A stretch of DNA of 64,000 bases from Trichomonas vaginalis G3. Its lineage: Eukaryota > Parabasalia > Trichomonadida > Trichomonadidae. The stretch spans positions 8,527,797-8,591,796 of the forward strand of contig NC_067204.1 in the NCBI RefSeq assembly GCF_026262505.1, written 5' to 3'. Shown one piece after another: positions 18,654 through 28,800 of the stretch (positions within the stretch are counted from its first letter, which is position 1; every line of letters starts with the position of its first letter). The notes beneath the pieces were generated by a model. It ran no database searches. It saw nothing but the letters and a program-made list of their open reading frames with translations, and was not told the DNA's origin. The translations under genes were made by a program, and so were the position numbers.

Positions 18654-19259
18654 TTACTCATTTGAAACTTCTAATTTCTTTATAACTCTTGCAGGATTTC
18701 CTACTGCAACTGAATTTGCAGGAATATCTTTGACAACAACAGAACCTGCTCCGATAACTGAATTATCGCCAATTGAAACACCAGGACAAATAACAGAACT
18801 TCCTCCAATCCAAACATTGTTACCAATTTTTATTGGAAGGCCATATTCTTTTCCTTCTTTTCTCAATTTTGGATCAATAGGATGTGTTGCACTATAAAAT
18901 GAAACATTTGGTGCAACTAAAACACCATCTCCGAATTCAACTTTGTTGACATCAAGAATGGTGCAATTGTAATTGTAATAACACTCTTTTCCAAATTTGA
19001 TATTTGAGCCATAATCACAAAAGAAAGGAGGATTGATATAAACATCAGTGTCTTCCTTAAATAGAATCTTTAATAAGTTCCTTCGTTTATCAACTTCATC
19101 AACTTGTGTTTTATTGTATTCGTTACAAATCATTTTAGAAATTTCACGTTCGTTAACAAGTTCTGGATCTGAGTGATTATAAAACTTTCCTGCAAGCATC
19201 AATGGCTTCTGTGTTCCTCTCTTTACAGTACTAAATACCTTGCTTATTCCCGTAATCAT
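18654..19259 (-). CDS. Maltose/galactoside O-acetyltransferase (LbH family)
   Basis: 201 residues. The N-terminal Mac domain (MLAGKFYNHSDPELVNEREI) is followed by left-handed beta-helix hexapeptide turns (VWIGGSSVICPGVSIGDNSV) and the family end VGNPARVIKKL. The catalytic His is H126 in FYSATHPIDP. It transfers acetyl from acetyl-CoA to a sugar or related hydroxyl; the real substrate is unknown. The full-length domain order and tight similarity to bacterial LacA/Maa/NodL enzymes suggest lateral transfer from bacteria, common in trichomonads. Convergent with the glucosidase gene. Confidence 0.88.
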   Translation of the reverse strand: MITGISKVFSTVKRGTQKPLMLAGKFYNHSDPELVNEREISKMICNEYNKTQVDEVDKRRNLLKILFKEDTDVYINPPFFCDYGSNIKFGKECYYNYNCTILDVNKVEFGDGVLVAPNVSFYSATHPIDPKLRKEGKEYGLPIKIGNNVWIGGSSVICPGVSIGDNSVIGAGSVVVKDIPANSVAVGNPARVIKKLEVSNE

Positions 19260-19648
19260 GATAATGTTTGATTTTTCACTTCACTTGTGAAATGAAATTT
19301 CAAAGATAATCTGACCAAGCATCCATTGCTTATTTAGATTTTTTTGAATGCTAAATATAATATATTTACATAAATATACATATTGTCAAATTAATATTGA
19401 TCCGAAATAACTATCTGTTTTCATGGCGATGTAGCCAAATATCCATTCAAACAAATTGAGATCTTAAGTTTTTTTTGAATAGATATTACTTTCAACTCTC
19501 TCATATAACAATATATCCATAGACTTGGAAAATATACCAATTCATAGTTGAATGATAAATGAAATGGAAAATTTGATGATGTGAGTGTAATTCAAGTTAT
19601 CTATGCTAAAATTTATATTAAGCGAACCAATAATAATAGGCTTCTTAA
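19260..19648. other. Intergenic
   Basis: AT-rich, nothing recognised. The two parts at 19320-19340 and 19440-19480 share a weak direct resemblance (CCATTGCTTATT..., CCATTCAAACAA...) not strong enough to call a repeat. Confidence 0.35.
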
Positions 19649-19800
19649 TTAGCACCAGCTATTTTTAAATCCAAGTTTAGCAGCATGAATGGCGGCTGCG
19701 TATCCACTTGGTCCTCCTCCAATGATCAAAAGGTCAGGATTTTGAATAAAAGAACGGTCCGCAGAATTCAATTTTTTTTTGACATAATTCAAAGAAACAT
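19649..19800 (-). pseudogene. Dihydrolipoamide dehydrogenase N-terminal fragment
   Basis: The fragment RSFIQNPDLLIIGGGPSGYA continues AAIHAAKLGFK, the N-terminal FAD-binding GxGxxG segment typical of dihydrolipoamide dehydrogenase. Thioredoxin reductase is less likely because of GPSGYAAAIHAAKLG. Only about 45 codons remain before a stop, and the upstream reading frame to 19957 is unrelated AT-rich sequence. No catalytic disulfide or NAD domain is present. It is a host-gene relic, from an enzyme that in trichomonads would act in the hydrogenosome. Confidence 0.6.
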
Positions 19801-19929
19801 TGTTCAATAAAATTACATAAGAGACTATCGAGAGTTTGCAATTTGCAAACAACTTCTTCAGATCTATGGCCCGAGGCTTGAAATAGATGCCATTACAATT
19901 TCTCAAAAACAATTTAAATATGATCACAC

Positions 19930-20379
19930 AAATGAAAATTATCAAATTATTGGTCATTATTTACAAATCCAGGGGATTATCTACAAATTGATTTCAAGAA
20001 GCCGTACTTAATCCAAGGAATGATAATGCGAGGAACAAATACCGGCACTGGATATAGATGGAGTAAACGTAGGCCATCATATTCCTTAGATTTTTCGGAA
20101 GATGGAACTAATTATTCAACATTATTTCAAGAATATAATTCAACACGAATATCAGATACTATTCAAATCGCTGAATATACATTTGATAAGCCAAGATACT
20201 TCCGATTTTTTCGTCTTCGATCTTTAGATCTTGCCGATGGTGCAAATAATCACGGATTATATATTTCATGGCTTGATTTCTATCCTTTTATTGACAAAAA
20301 ATGCTCGAATATTGCTTGCCCTTATAGACCTTCAATTTTTAAAATTCTTTTTATTATATTATTTAATATTGAGTCTTAA
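19930..20379 (+). pseudogene. Discoidin-type (F5/8 C) domain fragment
   Basis: From about 19950 the frame reads NPGDYLQIDFKKPYLIQG, then MIMRGT..., YSLDFSEDGTNYSTLF, FDKPRYFRFFRLRSL and GLYISWLDFYPF. These are the strands of an F5/8 type C (galactose-binding-like) domain, as in many trichomonad proteins. The first ATG (20020) is inside the domain and the open frame begins just after a stop, so the start is lost or lies in missing DNA. It ends with a short hydrophobic tail (FKILFIILFNIES). Best read as a relic of a longer gene, although a short expressed protein cannot be excluded. Confidence 0.5.
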
Positions 20380-20743
20380 ATGCAAACCATTTTAATTCAA
20401 CTTTATTCTTATTTTTGGACTTAATGAATAATAATATTTTTTTTCACAAGTTCTAATGCTTGATACTCATTGACATTCATTATTTGCTATTATTATAATG
20501 CTTTAGCCTATTATCATATGCAGTATATAGTTTTTGAGATAATCATTTGAAACTGAAAGAGATAGTTTCATACTTTCTGTTGTTAAAACTAGTTCCCCAA
20601 ATGCTTGTCATATAAGCTGTCTATATTTTATTCTATGTTTTATAAAATTTTCTAATTAATCTATATTTTTATTAAATTAACAAACAACAATATAATTCAC
20701 GGATGTGGCAAATAAGAACATCATTTTTTTTTAATTTGCAAAA
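20380..20743. other. Intergenic
   Basis: AT-rich spacer. Nothing recognised. Confidence 0.35.
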
Positions 20744-21472
20744 TTATTTTTTGGAATCTTCGTCAAATAGTTTTGCAAAAGGAAATGGTATCTGAAGTTC
20801 ATTAACAGGTTTCTTTTGTTCATCAAGAATGTTAGAATATTCGTGTTGAAACAGTTCACGATCTTTTATCATCTTTGCTAGCATTTTCTGCTTGTTTATA
20901 ACATGGCTTGATAAAGATTGCATCCTACGCCTTTGAGCGTCAACCTTTTCTTGAACAATTCCAGGATCTGCTTCAGGCACTGGAATCTTCGGTAAATCGT
21001 GCTGTTTAGCGATAAAATCTATTGCACTTTTGAATGGTGAATGAAATGTAGAGTTTGAATGAGAGCTATGCTCATATGTAATTCGATCTTGATAAATCCA
21101 AAGTAATCTTTGGTGTTCTTGACGTGATTCTGAAAGAACTTCCATTTTTTCGTGAGTAAAATCGTTTGGAGCTTCATCAAGTAAATTTTTAGGTACTGTT
21201 GGCGTAAAATAATAATTGTATTTGCTACAAGAATGCAATGGCAAGTCAAATTTCTGTAACTTTGTTTCTAAGGCCGGAAAATCTGCCGATAGTATTGGTT
21301 TAAATACTTCTCCTGGTGAATCTTCCAACTTATTAAGTATTTTATCTGCTTCAACAGATTTTACAACTTCGTATTTGTCAGGAAATGATCCTTTTAGTGT
21401 GTTAACTAAGCTTGTGATTCTCTCACCGCATTTTTTATTGACAAATTCGATACTCATGGGTTTTTCACTCAT
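20744..21472 (-). CDS. Unknown coiled-coil protein
   Basis: 242 residues from the ATG at 21472 (MSEKPMSIEFVNKKCGERIT). The N-terminal part is mixed alpha/beta with a Pro-rich middle (FTPTVPKNLLDEAPNDF). From about residue 180 to 225 a coiled-coil segment is likely (VDAQRRRMQSLSSHVINKQK...). There is no signal peptide, membrane segment or known motif, so it is probably cytoplasmic or cytoskeletal. No family was recognised. The reading frame is clean and codon use matches the host neighbours, so it is likely a real gene. Confidence 0.6.
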   Translation of the reverse strand: MSEKPMSIEFVNKKCGERITSLVNTLKGSFPDKYEVVKSVEADKILNKLEDSPGEVFKPILSADFPALETKLQKFDLPLHSCSKYNYYFTPTVPKNLLDEAPNDFTHEKMEVLSESRQEHQRLLWIYQDRITYEHSSHSNSTFHSPFKSAIDFIAKQHDLPKIPVPEADPGIVQEKVDAQRRRMQSLSSHVINKQKMLAKMIKDRELFQHEYSNILDEQKKPVNELQIPFPFAKLFDEDSKK

Positions 21473-21801
21473 TTTTGACAAAACGATTATTTCTCATTCA
21501 AATAATAAAAATCAAAATCTTCGTAGATTTTATGAACATTCTAACCATGAAAAATGTATTCAATTGATTTAATAATGTTATCATGATAGAATTTACATTT
21601 AAAAGGTGAATTTAATATCAATTTATGAAAAATTAAAAATATGATCAATACATATAATAATTTTCTTGCAAAAAACATCAAGAATACCCTATTTGTTTTT
21701 TATGGTTTCTATTAGAGGAATGCATTTCAAAATAACTTCTTATTCATAAATGAAAAAAAAACTTTATTTTAGTCTTCAGAGCTAATCTTTAAAAAGATGT
21801 A

Positions 21802-22836
21802 AGGATGCCGACTTGGCAATTCTGAGGTCATTTTGGCAATTCTTAAAAAATTCCCGGCGAAATTGGCGCCCTTCGGACGCCAATTTCGCCCAATAAGATA
21901 CACATATCATAGTTATATGTATTTAGTTTTAGAACCTATTTTTTTTCTCCTTTTTCTTCATTTTATTTTTAATTTTTTTGTATTTTAATTTTTTTGTGAA
22001 AAATAATTCACTCTCTGTTCATTTTGATGAGAGTCCTCTGCTATATTTTGTGAGCAGTTAAAAAAATATTTTAAAAAATTATTGGAAATATAATAACAGA
22101 AATGCATTATATTATTGAGAATTGAACATTAGTTCAACAAATGTATAGTATTCACAAAAGAACTCCACAAAACAGTTCAAATGATTAATATTATTCCAAA
22201 ATAATCAAAAATTTACATAATAATTCATGTAAGAAGGCCATCTCAGACGTGAGAAAGAATTAGGCTTAAATTCGTGTTGACTAAACGAAACAATAAGTAT
22301 AAATATTTTGCATTTTTAATAAATGAGCCTGATTTGATTTTACGTGTAGTTAAATATGTTTCAGTGTCATTGTTTCAGCTTTCTTGAAGCTTATGGCAAT
22401 TGGGCAATTCTCAATAACGTACAATTGCCAAGAAAGTTTAAGGTTTGGCAATTCACTCAAATCGCTGCGAAAAAAATAACGTACAATTGCCAAAACCAAA
22501 ATTGCCTTGGCAATTGTACGTTATTTTAAAAAGAGTTTACATTGAGTATCTCTAGTTTCACTATAACATAATACACAACATCACAAAAAACATAAATCCT
22601 TCGGTAAAAATATCAAATGATTCAATTTCAAATATCAAATTTCTAAAAATCATTAATAATGCCACCATTTTATTTCAAAAATATATAGAAACTAAAATAT
22701 AGCATTCTTTTGCTTCTTTCAGACTTAAATAATGCAAAATTTACTAATTTTTTTGAAAACTTCGCTCATCCAAGAATTGCCAAGCTTGGCAATTCGTGAT
22801 GAACAAAATTTGCGCTTTTGGCAGTTCCGACATCCT
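21802..22836. mobile_element. TA-flanked non-autonomous element with TTGGCAATT repeats
   Basis: It starts AGGATGCCGACTTGGCAATT and ends with an imperfect inverse (CCGACATCCT), flanked by TA on both sides. It has no coding frame. Inside are repeated TTGGCAATT words; two direct copies and one inverted copy of AATAACGTACAATTGCCA (22413, 22475, 22508); a 22-bp palindrome at 22774-22795; and a perfect 13-bp hairpin of GGCGAAATTGGCG at 21856-21890. The right end lies 82 bp before the ankyrin-type gene at 22919. Confidence 0.65.
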
Positions 22837-22918
22837 TAAAAGATGAAATCTGATATTTAAGGTTAATTATTGAAATATTTTTTCCCCTGATCAGAAAACC
22901 GACTATATATTTTCTGTT

Positions 22919-23815
22919 ATGGAAGAACTTTTTTTGGAACCAAAGCCAATTGAAGTGTTTGAATATCCTAATCAAGTTTCAAAAATTATTTGGGATATAA
23001 ATCCTAGCAATCTTGCAGAATCCTCATCACAAATAGTAAATCTAATTACTGGCAAAAAAATCTCGATTCAAATGGTACTTTTCTTAATTGATAATATATC
23101 AACTCTCCGAGTCAAGTATATTTCTTCATATACAGGACTTTATCAAAGAATTTTAAATGAATTTTCATGCATAGTCAAACCAATGAATGGAAAATTAGCA
23201 ACATTATTATTCAATAAAGGATTCAAATTTGATAACTTCAAACCTCAAATGAATGAAGAAGAAATAATCAACTTATATGATAAAGAATCACCTTTATACT
23301 ACATTGCTTGGGACAAGATTGATGAGCTTAAAACCAAATTTCCTACACTCGAAATAAACCCAGAAAATGCCAATATAATCACACCACTTGATTGCGCTTG
23401 CAAATTTGGATCTGAACTGTGCTTTAACTACTTGAGGAATGAAGGTGCCATATATACTGAAGAATCTGCAAAATATGCTCTGCAAGCAGGAAATCAAAAC
23501 ATATTTTCTCAAATGGTTGACGATAGTCAATCATTTGATAATATGATTAACATAGCATTAATTTATCGAAATTACGAAATTGCTGAATATCTTCAAATAA
23601 ATTTTAAACAAGATCATGAATCAATTGCTGAATATATGTATTATGGAGTCTTTGAAGTAGCTTCTTTTTTATTTAATCATGAATTCGATATTAATAAGAT
23701 CTTCAGAGTTTTATTACAAATCATATCATTCTTGGCTTTACAACATTCTCTTTCTTTTTGTATAGTTCTCTTGCTTTACATATTCATCATTGCCTTATCG
23801 CATTATTTATATTAA
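22919..23815 (+). CDS. Ankyrin/DUF3447-type protein, short form
   Basis: 298 residues. The layout matches trichomonad ankyrin proteins with a helical DUF3447-like N-terminal region (LATLLFNKGFKFDNF, SPLYYIAWDKIDELKTKFP) leading into ankyrin-like repeats (ITPLDCACKFGSELCFNYLR). The repeats stop after FNHEFDIN, where the usual chain of 33-residue repeats should begin. The last 45 residues are very hydrophobic (LLQIISFLALQHSLSFCIVL). This suggests the 3' part was lost and replaced by read-through of AT-rich DNA, so it may be a truncated gene. A transposon lies 82 bp upstream and may have displaced the promoter. Confidence 0.55.
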   Translation: MEELFLEPKPIEVFEYPNQVSKIIWDINPSNLAESSSQIVNLITGKKISIQMVLFLIDNISTLRVKYISSYTGLYQRILNEFSCIVKPMNGKLATLLFNKGFKFDNFKPQMNEEEIINLYDKESPLYYIAWDKIDELKTKFPTLEINPENANIITPLDCACKFGSELCFNYLRNEGAIYTEESAKYALQAGNQNIFSQMVDDSQSFDNMINIALIYRNYEIAEYLQINFKQDHESIAEYMYYGVFEVASFLFNHEFDINKIFRVLLQIISFLALQHSLSFCIVLLLYIFIIALSHYLY

Positions 23816-24999
23816 TTTTACTGACGATTTCAAAATTATTTAATTTTTCGTGAAATCAGCATAAAACTATTACAAAATAAAAATGCATTAATATTTATCT
23901 TTTAAATTTTTTTCCAAAGCTTTTTTTGCAAATTTTTTATTTCCCAAATATCTATTTTTCCTGATCTAATATATTCAACCATTCACTGAATAGAATATAA
24001 TTATATTCATAATTTTCATTTTGCATGAAATCTCAACAAATCAATGGAAAATTTTCTTGTCAAATTCTTTATTTTCGACATTTTACAGTAACAATACGTT
24101 TATGAAATACATATATGTTGATATCCAAAACTCTTCTTGTTTAAATTCAGGTATTCGAATCTTTCATTAGTTTGCTACCTCCAAATAAAGCAAATAGCAT
24201 TTGTCTCAACTAGGAACATATGTTGTATTGCAATTCCATGGAAAAACCAAAAAATTTACTTTATTGGATTTCTTTGAATTTGATTTTATTTACAAATCCA
24301 ATTCTGACTATACACAAAATCTATCAATGCATAAGAAATAATAAATTTAGGGTAAAATCTGGATATTAAGTATGCGCATGAAAATTTTTGATTTCATTAC
24401 TTAAATATCTAATAAAATGGCCAAATAAAACTTAGATTAACTAAAACAAGCTGTTTACACGGGATATGCTAATGCAAAATGGCTAAAAAAACCTTAATCA
24501 TTGCAAACAACTTATTTCAAATTTTCTAGATCCTCCACACTAAATTTTAGAGTAGAATACATATATTTACCAGATAATTGGAGACAAAATGTTCCACATA
24601 AATTTATAATATCTATCTATAATCCATAGAGCGTGGAACATTTTATTTCCAACATTCCATAAGGGAGCACTGCATAAGTTTACAACTATTCAATTTTTTT
24701 GCACTTAAATATACTTTTTTCTCTGAAAAGAATTGATATTTATATGAATAAACATAATTCTAGCATATACTCATCATACTCTATCTTTTCACTGTTCCAA
24801 AATATCTCAGGAAGAAGACTCAGGGGGTATAATCATACATTTTTGTAAACTAAGCAACTCGAACCAATTTGAAACGCTTTATTTTTTACCTAGAAGATTT
24901 CACTCCAAACAGGACCCTTAAAAAACTACCTTTATTATAAAACCTTTTATTTTTACAACAAACAAATAAACATATATATTTAAAATATATAAAACAAAG
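23816..24999. other. Gene-free stretch
   Basis: AT-rich with no supported gene. It contains one short inverted-repeat unit at 24578-24652. Part of it may be the decayed 3' continuation of the preceding ankyrin-type gene, but no repeat motif could be read. Confidence 0.4.
24578..24652. repeat. 75-bp inverted-repeat unit
   Basis: TTGGAGACAAAATGTTCCAC at the left matches the inverse of the right end (GTGGAACATTTTATTTCCAA) at 18 of 20 positions, with a 35-bp middle. It is either a very small MITE or a transcript hairpin in the spacer. Confidence 0.5.
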
Positions 25000-27591
25000 T
25001 TAACTTAGATTTGCAATTGCGGTGCGACTTATTTCACCGTAATTTTGGTCAGAAGACAATTTCTGGAAGAAGACTTGCAAGTTCTTCATCTTCATCACTG
25101 GTTTCATTTCTATTATTGCAGACAAATTCATCAAAACTCTCGCGCAAAGACCAATAATTGGTGGAAATTGTTTCATCATGTGAATGATCGAATCAACAAC
25201 AATGTCAGGGTCAGGAATCTTTATCAATTTAGCAGAGTATTCAAGCAATAAACATGCAGATGTGGCTGATTCCATGTCTGTCAATTTTGACAAATTTGAC
25301 ACAAATTTTGAGAGAAAATTGTTCTTCTGAAATTGTGTCAAAATTTTTGCATCAGCTTTCATGTTTATTATGAGGAAATATAAGGAACCCAGTATCCAAT
25401 TATCAGGATGACTTGCGAGGAATGAGAATAACAATCCCAATAATGAATTTTGCAAGAAAGGAACTCGCATTTTCGGATGTAAAAATCCAAACATCGCCAA
25501 TCTCAGTGTTCCTCCAGCATTTGGCAATCCTTTGATGAACCACGTTGAATTAACACTCAGTCTTGTTGCTGTTTCTGGGAATCTTGTCACATATTCCATC
25601 AAAAGAGACAAAGATTTTGAAGATGACTCAGAACAATTAAGGAGAATGTTGAAAATGTTGGGTATTTGGAATATATTGTCTTGCAATCTGATCAAAAGAC
25701 CCGTAATTCCATTTTGCGCCGCTGGATTTTTGGAATGAAGCTCCATTAACTGGAAATCAAGAGGGAATAAGCCATCGTAGAGGTAGGAAAGGCCTGTATA
25801 GGCTATTCCAACCATTTTCATTTTCTCACTTCTCAGATAATGCATCAAATAATTTTTCAATGTTGGTAAATGGATATTTTGCTCTTGTTCTGAGATCTGT
25901 AGTACGTAGAACAAGAAAGAAATATAATTACTTGCACATGGAAGGTTGAAAAACATTGGACCATTCAAAACAAAAACAGAAAAAATTTTTGTCACTTTTG
26001 TGAAGTTTCCGTTGAGTTTTGAGAACAAAGCAGATACTGCGTTTAATGTTCCTTCAGGGTTGACCTTCTGCAAGTAGAAATTGACCCAATCCGCATACTG
26101 GTCAGTGACAATTTCGAATCCTCGCGATAAAAATATGGCGAAAATGTTGAAAGAATGACTTACGATCAAAGGAGACTTCATAGGGAGGTTCGCAATCAAG
26201 TTCTTTTCATTCATAAACTTGATAAACTTGTCATTTGTCGTCATTCCTTCACAATACGCGACTTGGATATGGGAAGTGAGGTATTCGGACTGGGAATTCT
26301 GCATAATAGGGAATGTGGTACTCACAAATGGAAGTATTTCGTTGTCTTGGATAGTTGTTGAAATTTCATGTAAATGCTCGAAAAATTGTGGATTTGCTGG
26401 GTCTTTCAAGATGTTAATGTTAAGTCTGTTCTTTGGTTGTACTGAAATCTCTGGTTTTGGAGTTGAAACAACTTCTTCAGAATTTTGCTTATTATTATCA
26501 GATTCTTCTTTGTTTTCGGGCTTGTCATCATCATCCTTTGATTTCTTCTTCTTTTTATCTGAGTCTTCTGTGTTAAATTGCTCAGGATGAGCAATAACAT
26601 CAGCATAAGTTTTTTGAACGTAATTTATCGTAGAATTTAAGTCGCATCGTTGTTTTGGCTTATGAGGATGACGTCTGAGTGCGTTAAGTTGTTTTGCGAG
26701 AACTTTCATTTTATGTTTGTCATATCCTTCGAATCCGACCTTTCCTTCAGCAAACATTTTGTAGATTTGACCAAATGATGGACGATTGTCGGGATTAAAG
26801 TCCCAACATCTCTCAATTAATTCTCTCATTTTTTCTGGAGTTTTATTTGAAAATTTTGGCCTGACATGGCCATCTTTGAGAATTGCTTTCATTGATTCTC
26901 GAGTTTCTCCGTCATAAGCATGCTTTTTCTCTGACATTTCGTATAAAATGATGCCATATGAAAATACATCAGCGTAAGTATCGTAAAATTTCGAATTGTA
27001 TAGTTCAGGAGCCATATAAGCAAGAGTTCCACACCTTCTAGTCATCGGATGTTCAAAATCAATAATTCCAGCTATACCAAAATCACAAATAATTGGCATG
27101 AACTTTTCATCAATTAAAACGTTACCTGGCTTGATATCTCGATGTACAATATTTTGCTTTTGGCACTTGTGAAGGCCTCTTGCCATTTGCATTGCGACCA
27201 TTGTAAGATGATTCGGTTGCATTGAGTTAAAGAACTTCATTCCTGGATACACATAGTCTTGTAATGATCCATTCTTTTGATATTGAGTAATTATACAAAA
27301 CGGTTTCTTAACTGTGAATCCCATTAATCTAATAACGCTTTCATCTTGACAGCAAGCGGTCATAAATATCTCCTGAATGTATAGCCTTTGGAGTTTGGCA
27401 TCAAAAGTTGTTGCAAATAACTTCTTTACAGCACATTCTTTCTTTGATTTTTTGTCAACTGCGTGCCAGACTTCGCCAAAACCACCTTTTCCGAGTATAC
27501 TGTCGCAATCATAATCAGATTCTTCGCGGACATACTCTGGAAGAGCTTTAACAAGCTCTAAGATGTTAGCAGGCATGTCGCTAGGAATCAT
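25000..27591 (-). CDS. TKL-type protein kinase with helical-repeat tail
   Basis: 863 residues from the ATG at 27591; an upstream in-frame TTG is not used as start. The kinase domain spans residues 30-290: Gly-rich loop GKGGFGEVW (34-42), Lys in AVKK (about 56), HRDIKPGNV (catalytic D152), DFG D170 and MAPEL at about 195. All catalytic residues are present. A Lys/Asp/Glu-rich linker follows (DKKKKKSKDDDDKPENKEE). The C-terminal 450 residues look like helical armadillo/HEAT-type repeats. This architecture is widespread in trichomonads and related amoeboflagellates. Substrate is unknown; the tail probably binds partners. Confidence 0.85.
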   Translation of the reverse strand: MIPSDMPANILELVKALPEYVREESDYDCDSILGKGGFGEVWHAVDKKSKKECAVKKLFATTFDAKLQRLYIQEIFMTACCQDESVIRLMGFTVKKPFCIITQYQKNGSLQDYVYPGMKFFNSMQPNHLTMVAMQMARGLHKCQKQNIVHRDIKPGNVLIDEKFMPIICDFGIAGIIDFEHPMTRRCGTLAYMAPELYNSKFYDTYADVFSYGIILYEMSEKKHAYDGETRESMKAILKDGHVRPKFSNKTPEKMRELIERCWDFNPDNRPSFGQIYKMFAEGKVGFEGYDKHKMKVLAKQLNALRRHPHKPKQRCDLNSTINYVQKTYADVIAHPEQFNTEDSDKKKKKSKDDDDKPENKEESDNNKQNSEEVVSTPKPEISVQPKNRLNINILKDPANPQFFEHLHEISTTIQDNEILPFVSTTFPIMQNSQSEYLTSHIQVAYCEGMTTNDKFIKFMNEKNLIANLPMKSPLIVSHSFNIFAIFLSRGFEIVTDQYADWVNFYLQKVNPEGTLNAVSALFSKLNGNFTKVTKIFSVFVLNGPMFFNLPCASNYISFLFYVLQISEQEQNIHLPTLKNYLMHYLRSEKMKMVGIAYTGLSYLYDGLFPLDFQLMELHSKNPAAQNGITGLLIRLQDNIFQIPNIFNILLNCSESSSKSLSLLMEYVTRFPETATRLSVNSTWFIKGLPNAGGTLRLAMFGFLHPKMRVPFLQNSLLGLLFSFLASHPDNWILGSLYFLIINMKADAKILTQFQKNNFLSKFVSNLSKLTDMESATSACLLLEYSAKLIKIPDPDIVVDSIIHMMKQFPPIIGLCARVLMNLSAIIEMKPVMKMKNLQVFFQKLSSDQNYGEISRTAIANLS

Positions 27592-28374
27592 TTCTTTTTT
27601 ATAATTTTCAATTATGAAAAAAACATGCAATGAGAAATAATCATCGACAGAAGATCAACAAATTCGATGATTTTAAATTCGATTCAAAAAGGATGACTCA
27701 AAATTTATTTTGAAAGATAAATTTAGCTCACATGATAAAGATAAACAAAAATCTTCTTTGAAAAATTTAACGGAATCGTTAGGAATGCTAAAGAAAATTG
27801 AGGGATGATTCAATTTTACATACATGAAATTCACTTTCAAAATAATACAAGAAATCGCTTAATGGTAATTATCACATTTAACTTCATTTTGATTTTATGA
27901 TGAATTTTTTTAGGATAGGAATGCTGGAATTTCATTTCTACAAAGACAAATATTCAAAAATTTTAGGAAGACAACACATGGCTTAAACAAAAATTTCTTG
28001 ATCAAAACCTTAAACAAAGGAGTTTCCACTGAGAGCCCGCTGATCAAGATTTCTCAAAATTAGTCCATCCGATGTTCATTTTTTATTGAAATAATATGTT
28101 TAAATATGATTAAGAGTCTATATCTTCATTATTGAAAAAAGTCAACAACATTAGATATTTGAATACTTTTTTCGAAAATTTGCGCATTAGATGGCAATAT
28201 ATCATTGATTATATATTTCATAATATTGGTCGCCAATTCTTTGTTGTTATACCATTTTTAAAGCAAAAAGATAAAATTTGAATAGTTGTAAACTATAGCG
28301 GTGAGCCATTTTTTTTTCTGACTTAGTGATTTAATTTGTTTGACAGATTTCTTTCTTAGTCTATACTTTGAATA
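27592..28374. other. Intergenic (divergent promoters)
   Basis: Spacer between two divergently transcribed genes, so it should hold both promoters. No motif was confidently assigned. Confidence 0.35.
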
Positions 28375-28800
28375 ATGAGAGGAAAGATGCTGCGTATTAT
28401 CTGGGATTTTGAAAACTCCTCAGCAGAAATCTATGAGTGCAACGAAAAAGGTCTTCTTGTTTTAGAAAAGAAACCCCCAAGAAAACGCCATGAAATGGAA
28501 AGAGATAGAAATCGCTTCGGTTTTTATTCTTCGTCTTCATCCCCGTTAACTGGTTATCCGATTTCAGAAAATAAGAAGTTTCCTATTCCTATTATTTCTT
28601 CCATAAAAGATAATAAAACATTCAAAGATGAAAATAAAACATCGAAAGATGAACGACAAGCAGATTTATTCACTTGTAATCTCGAAAGTCTTAAATTAAA
28701 AGTTGAAGGTGAAACATGGTCATGCACAAACGAACAACTTAATGAATCATTATTCACAGACGACGATTATTGTTTCACTGATATTCAACAATGTTTTTAA
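28375..28800 (+). CDS. Unknown small protein
   Basis: 141 residues. A basic stretch (KKPPRKRHEMERDRNRFGFY) follows a short beta-like start (MLRIIWDFENSSAEIYE). Then come a Ser-rich patch, a low-complexity Lys/Asp segment with a doubled KDENKTSKDE motif, and an acidic end (FTDDDYCFTDIQQCF). It is probably mostly disordered and possibly nuclear. No family was recognised. The frame is clean and begins after a long spacer. Confidence 0.5.
   Translation: MRGKMLRIIWDFENSSAEIYECNEKGLLVLEKKPPRKRHEMERDRNRFGFYSSSSSPLTGYPISENKKFPIPIISSIKDNKTFKDENKTSKDERQADLFTCNLESLKLKVEGETWSCTNEQLNESLFTDDDYCFTDIQQCF

Noticed and set aside
18580-18897. 105-codon plus-strand frame
   Set aside because: It lies antisense to the acetyltransferase end; its Pro/Thr-rich text mirrors the hexapeptide repeats.
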